Assembly (NCBI GenBank): GCA_018136815.1
Contig: CM030934.1
Coordinates: forward strand, 3,932,710-3,996,709
Reading direction: 5' to 3'
DNA length: 64,000 nt
DNA from: Isochrysis galbana
Lineage: Eukaryota; Haptophyta; Isochrysidales; Isochrysidaceae
Part shown: positions 61,210 to 64,000 of the stretch, in pieces
Numbering within the stretch: position 1 is the first letter of the stretch
How the letters are laid out: every line of letters starts with the position of its first letter
Translations under genes and position numbers: made by a program
The notes under the pieces: generated by a model
Database searches by the model: none
What the model was told of the DNA's origin: nothing
The model's input: only the letters and a program-made list of their open reading frames with translations

Positions 61210-62896
61210 CTAGCAGAATGATAGCGCCAGTTGGTGTAGACGTTGCGCTGCCACGTCGTACTGAGACTCGTCGATGACGTAGCTTAGCCGAATATACTCG
61301 CAAGGCCCGCCACATGAGGTAGACGTTACCCCACGCTCGGGCGCCGCGGCTTCTCGGCCAAGGGACCTGCCAACACATGGACCTGCAGCCCAAGAGTCGA
61401 GCGCATCCTCGAGATGGCCATTTTCAATGGGCACAGAGCAGTCGCAGCCCGGAACCGCGACAACGCGAAATTCCCGCATTGCATCCACGAGAGCCTCGCG
61501 GGAAGGAGCGGGCGTGTGCAGCCTTAGCCATAGGAACATCCCGGCGCTGGGCTCCGACCACGAGGCGAGACCTTGCAGATGCCTCGCGAGGGCCCGCAGC
61601 AAGGCCCGGCATCGTTCCCGCATGGTTGCCTGTAGGGCGGTCACATGAGCCTCGAGCCAGCCCGGTGATGAAAGAAGCTTGGCGAGCACGCTGATGGAAA
61701 GAGAACTGCCCCACTGCGACGAGATGTATGCGAGGCCGTTGTACGCGTCGGCATACCTAAGGTAGCGGCAAGGATGTTCACTAGAGATGCACACAAAGAC
61801 GGGCCTGGCGAGGCATGCGGTTGGCGAGAGTCGACGCAGCAGCAGGCAGATGTGTTCCAGGCCGGGACCTGCGAGGAGCTGTGAGCCATCCGACGCGGAA
61901 ACCGGGAGCGAGCAGCTTGGAAAAGGTGTCAAGCCGCAGCACGATGCCCTTGGTGTCTATGGAGAGGAAGGAGGGTCCGAGGCCTTGCAACCCTGGCAGC
62001 GGCAACTGCGGCGCATCTGCACGGTGTTGCATATAGAAGTAGGCGTCATCCTCCATTATGAGCAGCCGATTAGCGGCGGCGATGGAGTAGATGAGCTCGT
62101 ACCGCTCGGCGGCGAGCCGCGAGCCCGTCGGGTTTTGCCCGACGGGGACCGTGTACAAGAGCTTGGGCGTGACGCCGCGAGCCGCGAGCGAGGCGCACGC
62201 GGCCGCGAGCGAGTCGGGCACCAGCCCGGCGGAGTCAACGGCGACGGGGACAAGCACGGCGCCCATAGAGCGGAACACGTCGATCGCCGCCATGAAGGTG
62301 CGCTCCTCCATCAGCACCACGTCGCCGCGATCGATCAACATGGACGCAAGCATCTCGACGCCTGACATCGAGCCTGCGGTGATGCACGTGCGGTGCTCCG
62401 CGTGGGCGGGTGGCGAGTGGAGTGCCTGCACGTGGAGCTCGAGCCACTGGCTGAGCGTATCCCACGCGAAAGGCGCATACCGCTGCGAGAGCGCCACCTC
62501 CTCGCTCGAGAGCGGCAGCTCGACCAGCTCCGTCTGCGCAGCCGGCGCGCTCGAACGCGCCTTGTTGCCATGCCTGGCCGTGCGCACGGCGTGGCGTGCG
62601 TCGGGAGATGAGGGGGGGTGGACCGCACACACGCTGATCCCGCGCAAAGGGAAGCTCGCCGCGGGCGGCACGCCGCCAGAGAGGACGAGCATCCCCTCAC
62701 TCTTCATCAGCGGAGCGAGAGCGTGCGTTCCAGCATAGAGCGTGGAGGGAGGGAGCGAGCGTAAGCGAAGGGAAAGGGAGGAGGACGTGCGAGCCTGCCG
62801 ACGCAGATGATGCGCTAGCCAACGAGCTAGCGCGCCCGCCAGCGCACCGAGCCCCACGAGTGCAACGTCGCGGACGGAGAGCCGCGCGGCCCACAT
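61210..62896 (-). CDS. Class I/II PLP aminotransferase (AADAT/ARO8-like), membrane-anchored
   Basis: Two exons, 62896-61869 and 61756-61210, with a 112-bp GTCCCG...TAG intron in phase (LTAPR|RYADAYNG); 524 residues. Enzymes of this branch (kynurenine/2-aminoadipate and aromatic aminotransferases) move amino groups to 2-oxoglutarate or pyruvate. Visible: GSMSGVEMLASMLIDRGDVVLMEERTF, LYTVPVGQNPTGSRLAAERY, the PLP-aspartate region LLIMEDDAYFYMQ, the PLP-lysine motif LDTFSKLLAPGFRVGWL, and after the join SLSISVLAKLLSSPGWLEAHV, SAGMFLWLRL and YIRLSYV. The first 32 residues (VRDVALVGLGALAGALARWLAHHLRR) form a membrane anchor or targeting sequence. A stretch after VVAVPG is longer than usual and could hide a further intron. 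The substrate is not predictable. Confidence 0.84.
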
Positions 62897-63823
62897 CCGC
62901 CGCGCGCGCGCACGAGTAGAGCCAGATCTAGTTCGCAGGGCAAAAAGTACATATAAAGATTATTGTGATAGCACTTATCAGTAATTATATAAATAGATGA
63001 TGCGATGTTTGGCGATTTCCGGGCTATTCTAGTAGTAATATTATTCTCGTGGTCTCCCTCCTTCTCTCCAAGTCCTTCACGGTGCGGGCCCAGCCGGGGG
63101 GGGGGCGCGGGGTGGCGGGGGGGAGGACGGATCAGGATCGGCGGCACTCAACGGTAAGTAAGTTCAGAGGTGAGGTGAGGTGAAGAAGCGGGGGAGGAGG
63201 AGCGGCGTGGTGGTGGGGGGGGAAGGGGGATGTGGTGAAGAGAGGGGGAGACGAAGAGGAGGTCGCGGAGGCCGTTGCAGCCGCCGCGGTTGAACTCGGC
63301 GCAGATAGTAACAGTCGAGATTCGTGCGGTGTTGTTGAAGCGAGTCGCTGCGGCTCCGCTGCGGATCCCACGTGATCCGGCACGATCTGGCGCTGTCCAT
63401 AGCCGAGATCTGCCGAGCTCTATACGGAGCTCACCAGCCGCCGATGCACAGGCATAGCAGGCGGTGCCGAGAGGGGGGGGGGCGGGGGGAAGGGGGGGGG
63501 GGGAGGGGGGCATTCGTTTCATGGGGAAGGGCGGGGGGGAGGGGGCGGCGGAGGGGGTGGGCGGGGGCGGGGGGGATGCTCCTTCCCATCATGTTTTTTC
63601 ACCAAAGTAGAGAAGAGAGAGGCCCATCCCTCGCCCTTCCCCTCCCCTCCCCTCGCCTGTGGTCCCCTTCTCTCTCTCTCCCTTCTGTTCTTTGCCCTCT
63701 CCTCTCTTCCCTTCCCCTGCCCATTCCCACCCCACCCCAACCCTCCACTGGGGGAGCTTTTGCCCCCCTACCCCCCCCCCCCCCCCCTGCCCCTCCCTCG
63801 GTCTGCCCTCCCTCCCTCTTGCG
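62897..63823. other. Divergent intergenic region, G- and C-rich
   Basis: Separates two divergent genes. 63095-63125 and 63470-63560 are G-rich, and 63765-63787 is a C run. Minus-strand frames of about 100-125 codons are Pro/Ser-rich; none is supported. Confidence 0.45.
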
Positions 63824-64000
63824 ATGAAGCCCACGCCGTGGGACGTCAGCCTGCCGACGAGCGAACTGGCGCTCAACGCGAGCCGTATGGAAATCCTCGC
63901 CTCCACGCCTGCTGAGCCCACCCGACACGCCATCTGGGCATTCTGGGCGGCGCTCTCTCTTCTCTCTGCTCTCTCCACTCTGGCTGTTGTTGTGTGTATC
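63824..64000 (+). CDS. Start of an unknown membrane protein, runs off the window
   Basis: ATG at 63824, shortly 3' of a pyrimidine tract with a C run (63770-63787), the local pattern at start codons. The 59 codons visible begin MKPTPWDVSLPTSELALNAS and contain a hydrophobic segment (AIWAFWAALSLLSALSTLAVVVCI) that should span a membrane. Too little is present to name it. Confidence 0.5.
   Translation, partial: MKPTPWDVSLPTSELALNASRMEILASTPAEPTRHAIWAFWAALSLLSALSTLAVVVCI

Noticed and set aside
63148-63522. 124-codon minus-strand frame with TICAEFNRGGCNG
   Set aside because: A single CxxxxxxxxC-like stretch in a Pro/Ser-rich frame; not enough for a CCCH finger and no supporting start or splice context.

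Overview
The window is nuclear DNA of a GC-rich unicellular eukaryote, most likely an alga with a secondary red-type plastid; a haptophyte is a reasonable guess but the sequence does not prove it. The evidence is spliced genes with GT-AG introns, two genes whose products fit a mitochondrial presequence (AdhE, ABC1-type kinase), one product (EMAP-II-like, 35199-35907) whose N-terminus reads as a signal peptide ending in a GAF motif like the ASAFAP cleavage site of complex plastids, many CT/GA and poly-C/poly-G tracts, and a dense mix of transposable elements (Ty1/copia, LINE, hAT, PIF/Harbinger and unclassified families).

Layout. 1-5.2 kb: a dispersed repeat, then a single-exon bifunctional aldehyde/alcohol dehydrogenase and a 119-bp (CT)n array. 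About 5.2-7.2 kb: an AT-rich island with virus-like genes, cut by two copies of a minisatellite-bearing repeat. 8.3-8.8 kb: ankyrin-repeat fragment. 9.4-11.5 kb: divergent pair MPDU1-like (minus) and LAMTOR3 (plus). 12.9-16.9 kb: six-exon SMPD4-like neutral sphingomyelinase family gene. 17-19.5 kb: repeat copies and a hAT transposase remnant. 19.6-25.6 kb: a 2025-residue protein with six SH3 domains and a long Ala/Glu repeat. 26.2-29.2 kb: nested transposon debris (hAT, unclassified repeat, LINE). 29.4-31.5 kb: ABC1/ADCK-type kinase. 32-34 kb: 5'-truncated copia element. 35.2-35.9 kb: EMAP-II/tRNA-binding protein. 37.6-39.1 kb: ATP-grasp ligase. 41.1-43.7 kb: unknown, probably nuclear protein with a duplicated RRPAxDDW motif. 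45.3-47.2 kb: PIF/Harbinger element with inverted repeats, a Myb-like gene and a truncated transposase. 47.5-49.4 kb: RlmN/Cfr-like radical-SAM methyltransferase. 50-53.1 kb: minisatellite, repeats, and a TIR-flanked element followed by an array of GATAGCTATC palindromes. 53.3-57.9 kb: nine-exon NAK-family kinase with C2 and RanBP2 zinc finger. 58.7-59.9 kb: cytochrome b561 remnant and LINE RT fragment. 61.2-62.9 kb: class I/II aminotransferase. 63.8 kb: start of a gene running off the window.

The cellular genes do not form a pathway; they are ordinary eukaryotic housekeeping genes (glycosylation, TORC1 scaffolding, lipid, RNA modification, endocytosis) separated by mobile DNA. Two features recur. 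Most start codons lie just 3' of a pyrimidine tract (CT and/or poly-C, sense strand). Many modelled introns begin GTGCG. Exon models were built by hand from reading-frame phase, splice dinucleotides and family homology, and no search was run; internal joins that restore a conserved motif are more reliable than the N-termini.
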